A DNA stretch of 64,000 bases, from contig CAXBDK010000004.1 of assembly GCA_963974715.1 (NCBI GenBank), positions 62,001 through 126,000 on the forward strand, in the 5' to 3' direction. The translations under genes were made by a program, and so were the position numbers. Source of the stretch: Sediminicola sp963974715. Its GTDB lineage: Bacteria; Bacteroidota; Bacteroidia; Flavobacteriales; Flavobacteriaceae. The notes beneath the pieces were generated by a model. That model worked only from the letters and a program-made list of their open reading frames with translations. It was not told the DNA's origin and did no database searches. Positions 27,144-35,455 of this stretch are shown in pieces; position 1 is the first letter of the stretch, and each line of letters starts with the position of its first letter.

Positions 27144-28196
27144 TCATTCCATTTCCTGCAGATGTTGAATATTCAAAATCTTGATATTTCTTCCCTCAAT
27201 TTCTATTATTCCCTCTTTTTTAAAGCTTGAAAGGGTCCTGATCAGACTTTCGGTGGCTATCCCCGCAACACTTGCCAGATCGTTCCTGGATATTTTTAAC
27301 GGCCTATCGGTTTTGTTGTCCAAGATCCTCGCAAACTGCAATAATGTCCTTGCCGTTTTTTTCCGTACCGAACTGTAGGCCATTTGCAGTAGTTGCTCCT
27401 TGATTCCCGCTAAATCCCTCGCAAAAAGTCCCATTAGTTCCATGGAGATGCTATTGTTCCTTTCCAGTAAGTCTTTTAACAGCCCCTTGGACAGGGCCAC
27501 CAGCTCCACATCTTCCACAGCGGTTGCCGATTCTTCATAGGGAATGGTATCTAAAAAGGATGTAAAGCCCACAAAATCGTCGGCCCGGTGAAGGGAGGTC
27601 ACCAATTCTTTGCCTTCACTGTCCATTTTATGGCATTTTACCACTCCTTTTAAAGTAAGGAAGACCTTATTGGAATGGTCCCCTTCCCTATAAATGGCCT
27701 CCCCTGTTCTGTAGGTAAAGACTTCCCCGTTATCATCGAAGAAATTTTTAAGTTCGTGAAGGTTCCGTAGATCGTCCCCTTCCGTCATACCATCCATTTC
27801 AACCGCAGCGTTCCGGTTTCTAAGTATTTCGGCTTTTGCCAGTCTACTCTCAATGGCACTCATAAGATCTTCTTCCTCAAAGGGTTTGGTCAGGTAATCA
27901 TCGGCACCAAGATCCATTCCTTTTCTTATCTCTTTGTGTTCCGTCTTGGCCGAAAGGAAAATAAACGGGATATGTTTTGTCTTAAGATCGGCAGAAAGTT
28001 GTTTTAAGACCCCATATCCATCCATTTCAGGCATCATGATATCACATACCACAATATCCGGAAGTATTTCCAGGGCCATTTCCACCCCCACCCTTCCATT
28101 CGGAGCGGTGTGGACTTTATAATTGGCAAGCTCCAAAAGTTCGGCGGTGTTTTCCCGTAGGGCAAGGTCGTCTTCAATCAATAGTACTTTCTTCAT
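27144..28196 (-). CDS. Response regulator: receiver domain fused to Crp/Fnr-type sensor and HTH
   Basis: 350 residues from ATG 28196. Residues 1-115 form a receiver with phospho-acceptor Asp52 (VVCDIMMPEMDG), signalling Thr/Ser-Lys84 (LSAK) and Lys104 (YLTKPF). About 145-265 is a cyclic-nucleotide-binding-type beta roll, and 280-345 a Crp HTH with recognition helix ATESLIRTL (Glu316, Arg320). That Glu/Arg pair is the one Crp and Fnr use to read the TGA half site. Only two Cys are present, so there is no Fnr-type iron-sulfur cluster. It overlaps the kinase gene by 23 bp, so the kinase is the obvious phosphodonor. Confidence 0.92.
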   Translation of the reverse strand: MKKVLLIEDDLALRENTAELLELANYKVHTAPNGRVGVEMALEILPDIVVCDIMMPEMDGYGVLKQLSADLKTKHIPFIFLSAKTEHKEIRKGMDLGADDYLTKPFEEEDLMSAIESRLAKAEILRNRNAAVEMDGMTEGDDLRNLHELKNFFDDNGEVFTYRTGEAIYREGDHSNKVFLTLKGVVKCHKMDSEGKELVTSLHRADDFVGFTSFLDTIPYEESATAVEDVELVALSKGLLKDLLERNNSISMELMGLFARDLAGIKEQLLQMAYSSVRKKTARTLLQFARILDNKTDRPLKISRNDLASVAGIATESLIRTLSSFKKEGIIEIEGRNIKILNIQHLQEME

Positions 28197-29430
28197 TTGT
28201 TTTTTCTTTGTGTACCAAGGGCAAGAACAAGGTAAAGGTAGCGCCTTTATTCTCCTCACTGATAAAATTAATAGATCCTCCCAAATTCTCGATATGTCCT
28301 TTGACAATATTGAGCCCTATTCCAGTTCCTTGGACCAACAGCGCATTCTCCGCCCTAAAATAACGGTTAAAAACAAACTTCTGTTCTTCCTTGGGAATGC
28401 CGATACCTTGATCTATTACCTTAATGGTGACCATTTCCGGACTGTGGTCTACCTGAATGTCTATGGTGGAATGTTCTTTAGAATATTTTATGGCATTGTG
28501 CACCAGGTTGGACAGCATCAATTCCAATATTTTTTCGTCAAAGGTGATCACCACCTCATCAATGTTCTCGGGATAGAGGATATTCTGTCCCGTTTTCAGG
28601 AGCATATTGGCATCATAGATTACCTCGTTCACCAATTTGCTCAAGGGAAAAGTAGTGAATTTATAAGAAACCTTGCCCGATTCCAGCCGTTCCACCGAGA
28701 GAAAATCCGTTAGAATGGTATCCAGGTATTTTACCTTGTTCTTAATGGTGTCCAGATGTTTTGTCCTGTTGTCCTGTTGCTCGGTAAGCTGGTATTTTGA
28801 AACAAGGGTGGCAGAGGTCAAAATACTGCTCAACGGGGTCTTGAACTCATGGGAAACCAAGGAAAGGAACTTCGTCTTAAGATCGTTCAGTTCCCTTTCC
28901 TTCTTAAGGGCCATATTCGCCCTGTTTTCCGCTTCCTGTCTAAGGGAAACCTCCTCGCGCAGTTCCTGTACGGTGGAGTGCAGTTCCTTGGTACGCTGTG
29001 CAATCTTTGCCTCCAGTTCGGAATTTAAATTATTGATCTGTCTTTCCTGTTCCTTACGCTCGGTAATATCTATGACCAAGGCCATGACATAGGTAATATT
29101 GTCCACCTCAAAAGGATTTAGTCCGGCCTCTACGGGAAACTCCTCCCCATTCTTTCGCACCCCAAAAAGATCTCTGCCCCTCCCCATTTGCCGCTTTCCA
29201 CTTTTGTGCATAAATCCTTTAAAATGGCTTCCGTGGTCATGATGGTATTTTTGGGGGATCAAAATGTTTAACGGCGACCCGATCAGCTCCTCCATTTCAT
29301 ATCCGAACATCTCATTGGCGGATGCATTGGTGGCTACAATGACCTGGTCACTGTTTACGACGATGATCCCTTCAGAAATGGCACTGGAAAGGAGCGAGAA
29401 GATGTTGCTGTTATCGTTGAAAAATCTCAT
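28174..29430 (-). CDS. PAS-domain histidine kinase, FixL-like
   Basis: 418 residues, cytoplasmic, with no membrane helices. PAS domain about 5-125; its segment QKYHHDHGSHF then GRGRDLFGVRKNGEEFPV aligns by eye with the F-helix and following strands of FixL, placing His66 at the position of the FixL heme ligand. A coiled coil (about 125-185) leads to the HisKA box with His194 (SLVSHEFKTPLSS) and a HATPase domain (NLVHNAIKYS, DQGIGIP, GTGIGLNIVK). The gene overlaps the receiver-Crp regulator. Heme binding is an inference; many PAS domains share part of this pattern. Confidence 0.88.
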   Translation of the reverse strand: MRFFNDNSNIFSLLSSAISEGIIVVNSDQVIVATNASANEMFGYEMEELIGSPLNILIPQKYHHDHGSHFKGFMHKSGKRQMGRGRDLFGVRKNGEEFPVEAGLNPFEVDNITYVMALVIDITERKEQERQINNLNSELEAKIAQRTKELHSTVQELREEVSLRQEAENRANMALKKERELNDLKTKFLSLVSHEFKTPLSSILTSATLVSKYQLTEQQDNRTKHLDTIKNKVKYLDTILTDFLSVERLESGKVSYKFTTFPLSKLVNEVIYDANMLLKTGQNILYPENIDEVVITFDEKILELMLSNLVHNAIKYSKEHSTIDIQVDHSPEMVTIKVIDQGIGIPKEEQKFVFNRYFRAENALLVQGTGIGLNIVKGHIENLGGSINFISEENKGATFTLFLPLVHKEKTNEESTID

Positions 29431-29544
29431 ACCCAAAGTTAGTCATTAATCGCTTGCTTAAACAAAAATGATATTGCTGGGCCGCCATTTTTCAAAAGGA
29501 GCTACTTTTATTCATTGATTCCACATCAGCAGTCCAAAAGGGTA

Positions 29545-29934
29545 TTACTTTAAGGGAATGGCACCTTTTTGCTTTAGATACGCAATCTTATATTGGAACA
29601 TATCGGCCATTTTTATGGCACGCATTTTTGCTTCCGCTGTCCGCTCCCCCTCAAAGTGCTCATCCACGGTCGTATGGAACAATTGCAGCCATCGATCAAA
29701 ATGTTCCCTGGCCACGGGAAGATGCGCATGGGGCGCAAACGGACTGCCGTAATAGGTGTGCTCCCCCAAAAGCAGGGTCTGCCAGAACAGGTACATTTTT
29801 TCAAGATGTTCCGGCCATTTATCCTTTATGGCCTCATTGAAAACGGGCCCAAGCAATTCATCTTTTCGTATCCGCTCATAAAAAGTATCCACCAAAAATT
29901 CAATATCCCCGATCGTATCTATCTTTCTTTTCAT
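29545..29934 (-). CDS. Truncated hemoglobin, group III
   Basis: 129 residues from ATG 29934. The globin core includes FYERIRKDELLGPVF in helix B/C, WQTLLLGEHTYYG in the E region and the proximal His78 in LPVAREHFDRWLQLF, typical of the trHb3 (CtrHb) class. Such proteins bind O2 or NO and are often linked to microaerobic life. It lies 114 bp upstream of the kinase-regulator pair on the same strand. The upstream sequence holds a one-mismatch Fnr-like palindrome (29972-29983), but at a different distance from the -7 element than the strong sites. Confidence 0.9.
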   Translation of the reverse strand: MKRKIDTIGDIEFLVDTFYERIRKDELLGPVFNEAIKDKWPEHLEKMYLFWQTLLLGEHTYYGSPFAPHAHLPVAREHFDRWLQLFHTTVDEHFEGERTAEAKMRAIKMADMFQYKIAYLKQKGAIPLK

Positions 29935-30074
29935 GGAACATGGTTTTATCACCACAAAAGTACGATACCGGTTATTCATATCAGGGGAAGAAACAAAAAA
30001 TAGGGCCCAAGGTTTCCAGTGGCCTATTTTTCCATTAACTTTAAATGCCAAAATTTAGGCAATGGGCAAATGGT

Positions 30075-31475
30075 ATGTTGTACTCCATCATCGATATAGA
30101 AACCACCGGCAATGGCATAAAAGGGAATCGGATAACCGAAATAGCCATCTTTAAGATACAGGGTAATGCCGTGGTGGACGAATATACGACCTTGGTGGAT
30201 CCGGAATGTGAAATTTCCTACTTTATCACGGGCCTTACGGGCATAGACAACCAAATGGTGAGGGGCGCCCCAAAATTGAGGGATATCGCCCAACGGATAA
30301 TGGATATTACGGCCGATACCATTTTTGTGGCGCACAATGTAAATTTTGATTATCAGGTAATCAAGGCGCAATTCCAGGAACTTGGACTGGATTTCACCCG
30401 AAAGAAACTCTGTACGGTCAGGCTTTCCCGTAAATTGGTGCCCGGCCTGCATTCATATAGCCTTGGAAAACTCTGCAGTTCCCTTCAGATACCGCTGCTG
30501 AACAGGCATAGGGCCCGAGGCGATGCACATGCCACTGTTCTCTTGTTCCATAAGCTAATGGGCATCGACGGGGCCGGGGCGGCCATCAAGGAATTTTTAA
30601 ATTCCCGCTCACAGGAAGCCACGCTTCCCCCTGGTCTTTCCAAATTAAATTTTGACGCCTTGCCCAGTACCCCGGGAATTTACTATTTTAAAAACGACAA
30701 AAGGGAAATTATATATATCGGCAAGGCCAATAATATCAAAAAAAGGGTACTGGGCCACTTTTATGACAGATCGAACAAGGAAACCTTCTTATGTAGGGAA
30801 ACCGCCCATGTCGATTTTGAGCTTTCCGGAAACGAACTCTTGGCCCTTTTAATGGAGTCGGCCGCCATCAAACGGCATTATCCGGCATATAACGTTTCCC
30901 AAAAGAACAATGTTCAACCTTATGGCATCTTTACCTATGAGGACAGGTTGGGTATCATACATATAGCCTACAACAAACTAAGGGCAGTGCCAAATGCGCT
31001 GGCCAAATTTGCCACGCTTTCAGAATGCAGGGCTTTCATGGAAGATCTTTGCGAATCTTTTGACCTTTGTCCCAAATACTGTCACCTACAGGAAAAAGTT
31101 CCGGTATGTTCCCATTACAAGATAAATGGCTGCAAAGGAATCTGCAGGGGTTCGGAGCCTGTAGCGCACTATAATGGCCGGGTCCAGAACGCCATGGCCC
31201 ATGTAATTTCAAAAAATAAGAATGTCCTTATCCGGGAAAATGGCAGGAATGCGGACGAAGATGCCTATATCTGTATTCGGGACGGTATTTACATTGGATA
31301 CGGCTTTCTCCAAAAAGATACATTGGTCGGTTCGGCAGAGGATCTTACAGCTTTCTTGGTGCCTCAGAAGGATACCTTGGATACCCAGCGCATCTTAAAA
31401 TCGTATTTAGCAAAACAACGGGAGAATGTGGTTTCCTTTCAAGATTCCCCTATTACCGATGCAATCGAAAAATAG
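30075..31475 (+). CDS. DnaQ-like exonuclease fused to GIY-YIG (UvrC-type) domain
   Basis: 466 residues. I chose ATG 30075 (MLYSIIDIETTG) because the exonuclease motif I starts there; ATG 30045 would add ten residues. The first 180 residues are a DEDDh exonuclease (IDIETTG, HNVNFDYQV, HRARGDAHAT). The next 80 carry a GIY-YIG nuclease (PGIYYFKNDKREIIYIGKA, KKRVLGHF). The C-terminal part has conserved Cys (LCPKYCHL, KGICRG). Such fusions are common in Bacteroidetes and are thought to act in nucleotide excision or mismatch-type repair; the exact role is unproven. Confidence 0.9.
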   Translation: MLYSIIDIETTGNGIKGNRITEIAIFKIQGNAVVDEYTTLVDPECEISYFITGLTGIDNQMVRGAPKLRDIAQRIMDITADTIFVAHNVNFDYQVIKAQFQELGLDFTRKKLCTVRLSRKLVPGLHSYSLGKLCSSLQIPLLNRHRARGDAHATVLLFHKLMGIDGAGAAIKEFLNSRSQEATLPPGLSKLNFDALPSTPGIYYFKNDKREIIYIGKANNIKKRVLGHFYDRSNKETFLCRETAHVDFELSGNELLALLMESAAIKRHYPAYNVSQKNNVQPYGIFTYEDRLGIIHIAYNKLRAVPNALAKFATLSECRAFMEDLCESFDLCPKYCHLQEKVPVCSHYKINGCKGICRGSEPVAHYNGRVQNAMAHVISKNKNVLIRENGRNADEDAYICIRDGIYIGYGFLQKDTLVGSAEDLTAFLVPQKDTLDTQRILKSYLAKQRENVVSFQDSPITDAIEK

Positions 31476-31520
31476 ATATGGAACCCATCTTTGCAAGACC
31501 ATGAATTCTATCTGCCAACC

Positions 31521-31649
31521 CTATTTTTTGCCGCCACTGTTCATCAGTATCAATACCGTTGAGACCAGTATAACACAAACTGCTGCAAAAACGGCGATCA
31601 TCGCGATTCCGTTACTCCAGTTTACAAGGGGCATGAATACATTTGGCAT
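31521..31649 (-). CDS. 42-residue single-pass membrane protein under an Fnr-like promoter
   Basis: Frame from ATG 31649 to TAG 31521. Layout: short N-terminus (MPNVFMPLVNWSNG), a hydrophobic helix about residues 15-36 (IAMIAVFAAVCVILVSTVL and beyond), then MNSGGKK. The size and layout resemble small subunits or regulators of membrane complexes, but I do not recognise a family. Strong support comes from the promoter: an Fnr-like palindrome, a 23-nt spacer and a -7 element identical in geometry to those of the two usp genes. It lies between the DnaQ/GIY-YIG gene (convergent) and the persulfide dioxygenase gene. Confidence 0.72.
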   Translation of the reverse strand: MPNVFMPLVNWSNGIAMIAVFAAVCVILVSTVLILMNSGGKK

Positions 31650-31673
31650 AGTTGACTAATTTAGATAGGACGG

Positions 31674-31716
31674 CTAAAATAATACGTGCCCGCTTTACGT
31701 AATATGATAAATATCA
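31674..31716 (-). promoter_or_regulatory. Fnr/FixK-like box and -7 element ahead of the 42-residue protein
   Basis: On the minus strand TGATATTTATCA (31705-31716), then 23 nt, then TATTTTAG (31674-31681). The spacer shares GCGGGCAC-like sequence with the second usp promoter. The site lies 55 bp before ATG 31649. Confidence 0.6.
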
Positions 31717-31773
31717 GTCCCGAAGCAAATTCCACCCCTTACAAAATCCCATTCCTATACCACCCATTCAGTC

Positions 31774-33183
31774 CTAGAGAGTGCTAGGGCATACATAATT
31801 GGAGACGGGCATACCAGCTCCCTTCATGGCTGTGAAGCCCCCCTCCACATTGATCAGGTTATGGATTCCCCGGCTCTTGAGTATCGATGCCGCGATCACA
31901 GATCGGTACCCGCCCGCACAATGCAGGTAAAATGTTTCCTTCACAGGAAATTCTGCCATATGGTCGTTCAGGAAATCCAAAGGGGCATTATATGCGTTCA
32001 GTATATGTTCCGACAAAAATTCACTTTCCTTCCGCACGTCAAAAATAGGGAGGGCTACGGCAGTATCCCACTTTGCTATTTCTTCCGCGGTCAGGGAGTC
32101 AATTATATCATAATCCCTTCCTTCCTTTTTCCATGCGTAAAATCCACCTTCCAAATATCCGATGGTTCCATCAAATCCTACCCGGGACAATCTGGTAATG
32201 GCCTCCTTCTCCCGTCCTTGGGGAGCGATCAGCAGGAGCGGTTGCTTCACATCGGCTATCAGGGAGCCTACCCATGGGGCAAAACCACCATCGAGGCCAA
32301 TAAAAATGGATTTTGGAATATGGCCCTTCACAAACTGGGATTCCCCTCGTACATCCAGTACAATGGCCCCCGTACTGTTGGCGGCAACTTCAAAATCGGT
32401 TGGGGAGAGCGCAACAGTCCCCCTTTCCAGAACACCTTTAATATCCTCATAGCCTTCTTTGTTCATCTGGACGTTCAATGGAAAATACTTGGGCGGCGGC
32501 AAGAGGCCTTCCGTTACCTCTTTGATAAACTCCTCCCGTGTCATATCGGCCCTTAGGGCATAATTCATCCTTTTTTGGTTGCCAAGGGTATCGACCGTCT
32601 CCTTCATCATATTTTTGCCACATGCGGATCCCGCACCATGCGCAGGATATACGATCACATCATCTGCCAATGGCATGATCTTGTCCCGTAAGCTATCGAA
32701 CAGCAGTCCTGCCAGATCCTCTTGTGTAAATTCAGCGGCCTTTTGGGCAAGGTCGGGCCTTCCCACATCCCCCAAAAAAAGGGTGTCACCGGAAAATATG
32801 GAGTGATCCCTTCCTTCTTCATCCCTTAAAAGATAGGTTGTGCTTTCCATGGTATGCCCAGGTGTATGTAAGACCTTGATCCTTGTTGCGCCCAATCTAA
32901 ACTCCTGTCCGTCAGTTGCAATGATCGCATCAAAACTAGGGTCTGCACTGGGGCCAAAGATAATGGGCGCCCCAGTTTCCCTGGATAGGGTAAGGTGTCC
33001 GCTCACAAAATCGGCATGAAAATGTGTTTCAAAAATGTATTTTATTTGGGCCTTATCGGCTTTTGCCCTGTTCAGGTAGGGCTGTACTTCCCGCAAGGGG
33101 TCTATAATGGCCACTTCCCCATTGCTTTCCACATAATAGGCCCCTTGGGCCAAACAACCTGTATATATCTGTTCAATTTTCAT
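31774..33183 (-). CDS. MBL-fold persulfide dioxygenase fused to rhodanese domains
   Basis: 469 residues. The N-terminal half is an ETHE1-like iron dioxygenase (THFHADFVSGH, GDTLFLGDVGRPDLA, YPAHGAGSACGK) that oxidises glutathione or low-molecular persulfide to sulfite. Two rhodanese modules follow. The first (VLDVRGESQFVKGH) lacks the active cysteine; the second has it in YLHCAGGYRSVIAASIL. This order matches bacterial CstB/Blh-type sulfide-detoxification proteins. The next gene upstream is a SulP anion transporter. A weak Fnr-like site lies upstream. Confidence 0.9.
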   Translation of the reverse strand: MKIEQIYTGCLAQGAYYVESNGEVAIIDPLREVQPYLNRAKADKAQIKYIFETHFHADFVSGHLTLSRETGAPIIFGPSADPSFDAIIATDGQEFRLGATRIKVLHTPGHTMESTTYLLRDEEGRDHSIFSGDTLFLGDVGRPDLAQKAAEFTQEDLAGLLFDSLRDKIMPLADDVIVYPAHGAGSACGKNMMKETVDTLGNQKRMNYALRADMTREEFIKEVTEGLLPPPKYFPLNVQMNKEGYEDIKGVLERGTVALSPTDFEVAANSTGAIVLDVRGESQFVKGHIPKSIFIGLDGGFAPWVGSLIADVKQPLLLIAPQGREKEAITRLSRVGFDGTIGYLEGGFYAWKKEGRDYDIIDSLTAEEIAKWDTAVALPIFDVRKESEFLSEHILNAYNAPLDFLNDHMAEFPVKETFYLHCAGGYRSVIAASILKSRGIHNLINVEGGFTAMKGAGMPVSNYVCPSTL

Positions 33184-33215
33184 AGGTTCGTTTTACGGTC
33201 CTCCATATTTTTTCC

Positions 33216-33258
33216 AACATTTACGGAAAAATAAAGTACCTCTTTGTCATACCGATCA
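33216..33258 (-). promoter_or_regulatory. Weak Fnr-like site ahead of the persulfide dioxygenase
   Basis: On the minus strand TGATCGGTATGA (33247-33258) differs from TGAY-N4-RTCA at one position. It is followed by exactly 23 nt and then TAAATGTT (33216-33223). The shared geometry is suggestive, but the palindrome and -7 element are both imperfect. Confidence 0.3.
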
Positions 33259-33292
33259 AAAATAATGGTAATATGGTTTATAGACGGTAACA

Positions 33293-35023
33293 TCAGTCAC
33301 TAAAATTTCGACTCTGATAGGCCACCCTTTCCCATAGGGACGAAATGTTCATTCGATTGTCATAGTATTCAACCGCCTCCTTGATCCTTGTAAAGAGGTA
33401 CTCCTTGTGCAACTCTTCAATGATGCCACTGTTAAAAATAATGTCCCTCGTAGGGCCAATGGCACCCACAATATAAAATTCCAGATTTCTTTTGTGTACC
33501 TCTTCAATAACTTGTATCAAAGCTTTGGAACCGGTGGAATCTATGTAGTTGATCGCCTCTGCGTTCAGGATGACGGCTTTTAAACGATTTCCCTTGGCAT
33601 TGATCCTTGCAAGGATCTGCGTCTTAAAATAATTGGCATTGCCAAAATACAATTGCGCGTCAAAACGTACGATCAAAAGATCTTCCCTTACGATCACCTC
33701 ATCCCCGAACCTATCGATGTTTTTATAATAATCCGAATTTTTAATATTGCCCAACACGGCAAAATGTGGTTTGGAGGTCCTATAGACCATGACCAAAAGG
33801 GAAAGGAGCACCCCCATCATTATCCCTTGCTGTATCCCGATAAACAACGTGATCAAAAAAGTGATGGCCAACACCCAAAACTCGTCCTTTCCATTGGTCC
33901 ACAATATTTTGGGATAAGCAGTGTCTATAAGGCCCACTACCGAAACCATAATTATGGATGCCAATACGGCATTTGGCAAGTAATGGAACAAGGGGGTCAG
34001 AAAAAGGAGGGTGATCACTACCAAAATAACACTGAACAGGGAAGCGATGGTGGATTTTGCCCCTGCTTCCGCATTGATCGCAGATCTGGAAAAACTGGAG
34101 GTTACCGGATATGCCTGAAAGAAGGACCCCACAAGATTTGAACTTCCCAAGGCCACCAATTCCTGATTGGGATCTATATTATCCTCTTGTTGGCGTTCCT
34201 CCAATGCCTTGCCTATGGAGAATGTTTCCAAATATCCCACTAAGGCCAGGGCAAGTGCCATTGGAAAAAGAGCGGTGAATTTTTTCAATCCAAACTCGGG
34301 TACCTGAAATAATGGGAGTCCCTTAGGTATTTCCCCAACGATATGAACCCCGTACCGTGTAAGCCCAAAAAAATAGACCAGTCCGATTCCCAACACGACC
34401 ACTACCAGAATGGAAGGAACCCTCTTCGCCCATTTTTTAAGAATCAAAATGGCCAAAATTCCCGTTATTCCCAAAAGTAGGTCGGGAAGGTTGGTATCCA
34501 TAAAATGGTAGAAGGTGTTGATCAACAATTGATGAAACTGACCGCTGTTGGGGATATCGGCGCCCATCAAATGTTTTAACTGACTGAAGATAATGGTGAT
34601 CGCGGCGGCCGAGGTAAACCCACTTATTACGGGTTTCGACATAAAGTTCACCAAAAATCCCATTCGCAAGAGTCCCAACAGCAACTGCATGGCCCCCACC
34701 ATAAAGGCCAGCAGTATGGCCATCATTATATATTCGTCCAGATCTACAATGGCAAAGGCGCCCAATCCTGCCGCCACCAAAAGGGAATCCATGGCTACGG
34801 GACCTACTGCCACTTGTTTGGAGGTTCCCAAGAGCGCATATATCACCGTCGGGAAAAGAGCCGCATAAAGTCCGTATACAGGCGGTAGTCCGGCTACCAT
34901 CGCATATGCCATGGCCTGGGGGATCAGGACGATCCCTACCGTTGCGCCCGCAATAAGATCCTTTCCCAAATATGCTTTGGGATAGTTGGGCAGCCAGTCC
35001 AGAAAGGGAAAAAACCTTCGCAT
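33293..35023 (-). CDS. SulP family anion transporter with STAS domain
   Basis: 576 residues from ATG 35023 (MRRFFPFLDWLPNYPK); an upstream TTG at 35050 is possible but less likely. About 10-14 membrane helices include the SulP signature region AGATVGIVLIPQAMAYAMVAGLPPV, split here as seen near residues 30-55. The C-terminal STAS domain contains LNAEAINYIDSTGSKAL. It imports sulfate or other anions (possibly bicarbonate). It lies 109 bp upstream of the persulfide dioxygenase on the same strand, so a sulfur or sulfite-linked role is plausible. Confidence 0.9.
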   Translation of the reverse strand: MRRFFPFLDWLPNYPKAYLGKDLIAGATVGIVLIPQAMAYAMVAGLPPVYGLYAALFPTVIYALLGTSKQVAVGPVAMDSLLVAAGLGAFAIVDLDEYIMMAILLAFMVGAMQLLLGLLRMGFLVNFMSKPVISGFTSAAAITIIFSQLKHLMGADIPNSGQFHQLLINTFYHFMDTNLPDLLLGITGILAILILKKWAKRVPSILVVVVLGIGLVYFFGLTRYGVHIVGEIPKGLPLFQVPEFGLKKFTALFPMALALALVGYLETFSIGKALEERQQEDNIDPNQELVALGSSNLVGSFFQAYPVTSSFSRSAINAEAGAKSTIASLFSVILVVITLLFLTPLFHYLPNAVLASIIMVSVVGLIDTAYPKILWTNGKDEFWVLAITFLITLFIGIQQGIMMGVLLSLLVMVYRTSKPHFAVLGNIKNSDYYKNIDRFGDEVIVREDLLIVRFDAQLYFGNANYFKTQILARINAKGNRLKAVILNAEAINYIDSTGSKALIQVIEEVHKRNLEFYIVGAIGPTRDIIFNSGIIEELHKEYLFTRIKEAVEYYDNRMNISSLWERVAYQSRNFSD

Positions 35024-35074
35024 AGTTGCAAAATTATAGTCTGGGATCAAGTGGCATTTCCTTCTGTAGGTTCC

Positions 35075-35413
35075 CTAATCCACGGCTATTCCGTAATAGA
35101 GCAATTTTGCCTCTTCATGAAAAGGATTGTACTGCGAATGGGCCTCCTTTGGTGAAATGCTGATGCAATCGCCTGCCCGGAGGACCATTTGCTCATTTTC
35201 CACCACAAATTCGATCCTGCCTTCCAGCACATAAAAAATCTCGAACATGCTGGGATGGCTGTGCGTTTCCACACGCTGTTCCGACTTAAATACTGCGGTC
35301 CCGAAATTCATCAATTGTGGAATTTCCCCTTTTTCAAGAAATACTTTTTTTTTAATCGCCGGGTTATGGCTTACCCCCATTTCGGGCAAAAGTTCTGTTC
35401 GGACCAGTTTCAT
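35075..35413 (-). CDS. Small cupin-domain protein
   Basis: 112-residue single cupin barrel. The two motifs are seen: VETHSHPSMFEIFYVLEGRIEF with the metal-binding His and Glu, and GDCISISPKEAHSQYN. Function is not predictable beyond a metal-dependent barrel; it may be an isomerase, dioxygenase or sensor. It is encoded 51 bp upstream of SulP on the same strand. Confidence 0.82.
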   Translation of the reverse strand: MKLVRTELLPEMGVSHNPAIKKKVFLEKGEIPQLMNFGTAVFKSEQRVETHSHPSMFEIFYVLEGRIEFVVENEQMVLRAGDCISISPKEAHSQYNPFHEEAKLLYYGIAVD

Positions 35414-35455
35414 TTAAAATAGTTGGTTTGTGTAACGTATTATCAAACTTTCTGA

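Noticed and set aside
29434..29441. TAACTTTG as a promoter of the histidine kinase
   Set aside because: It ends 3 bp before the start codon, so transcription would begin inside the gene.
29972..29983. Fnr-like palindrome before the truncated hemoglobin
   Set aside because: One mismatch in the palindrome, and the nearest -7-like element (TACTTTTG) is only 9 nt away, so it does not follow the 23-nt rule of the other sites.
31426..31659. 77-residue plus-strand frame
   Set aside because: It overlaps the end of the DnaQ/GIY-YIG gene and is antisense to the better-supported 42-residue membrane protein.
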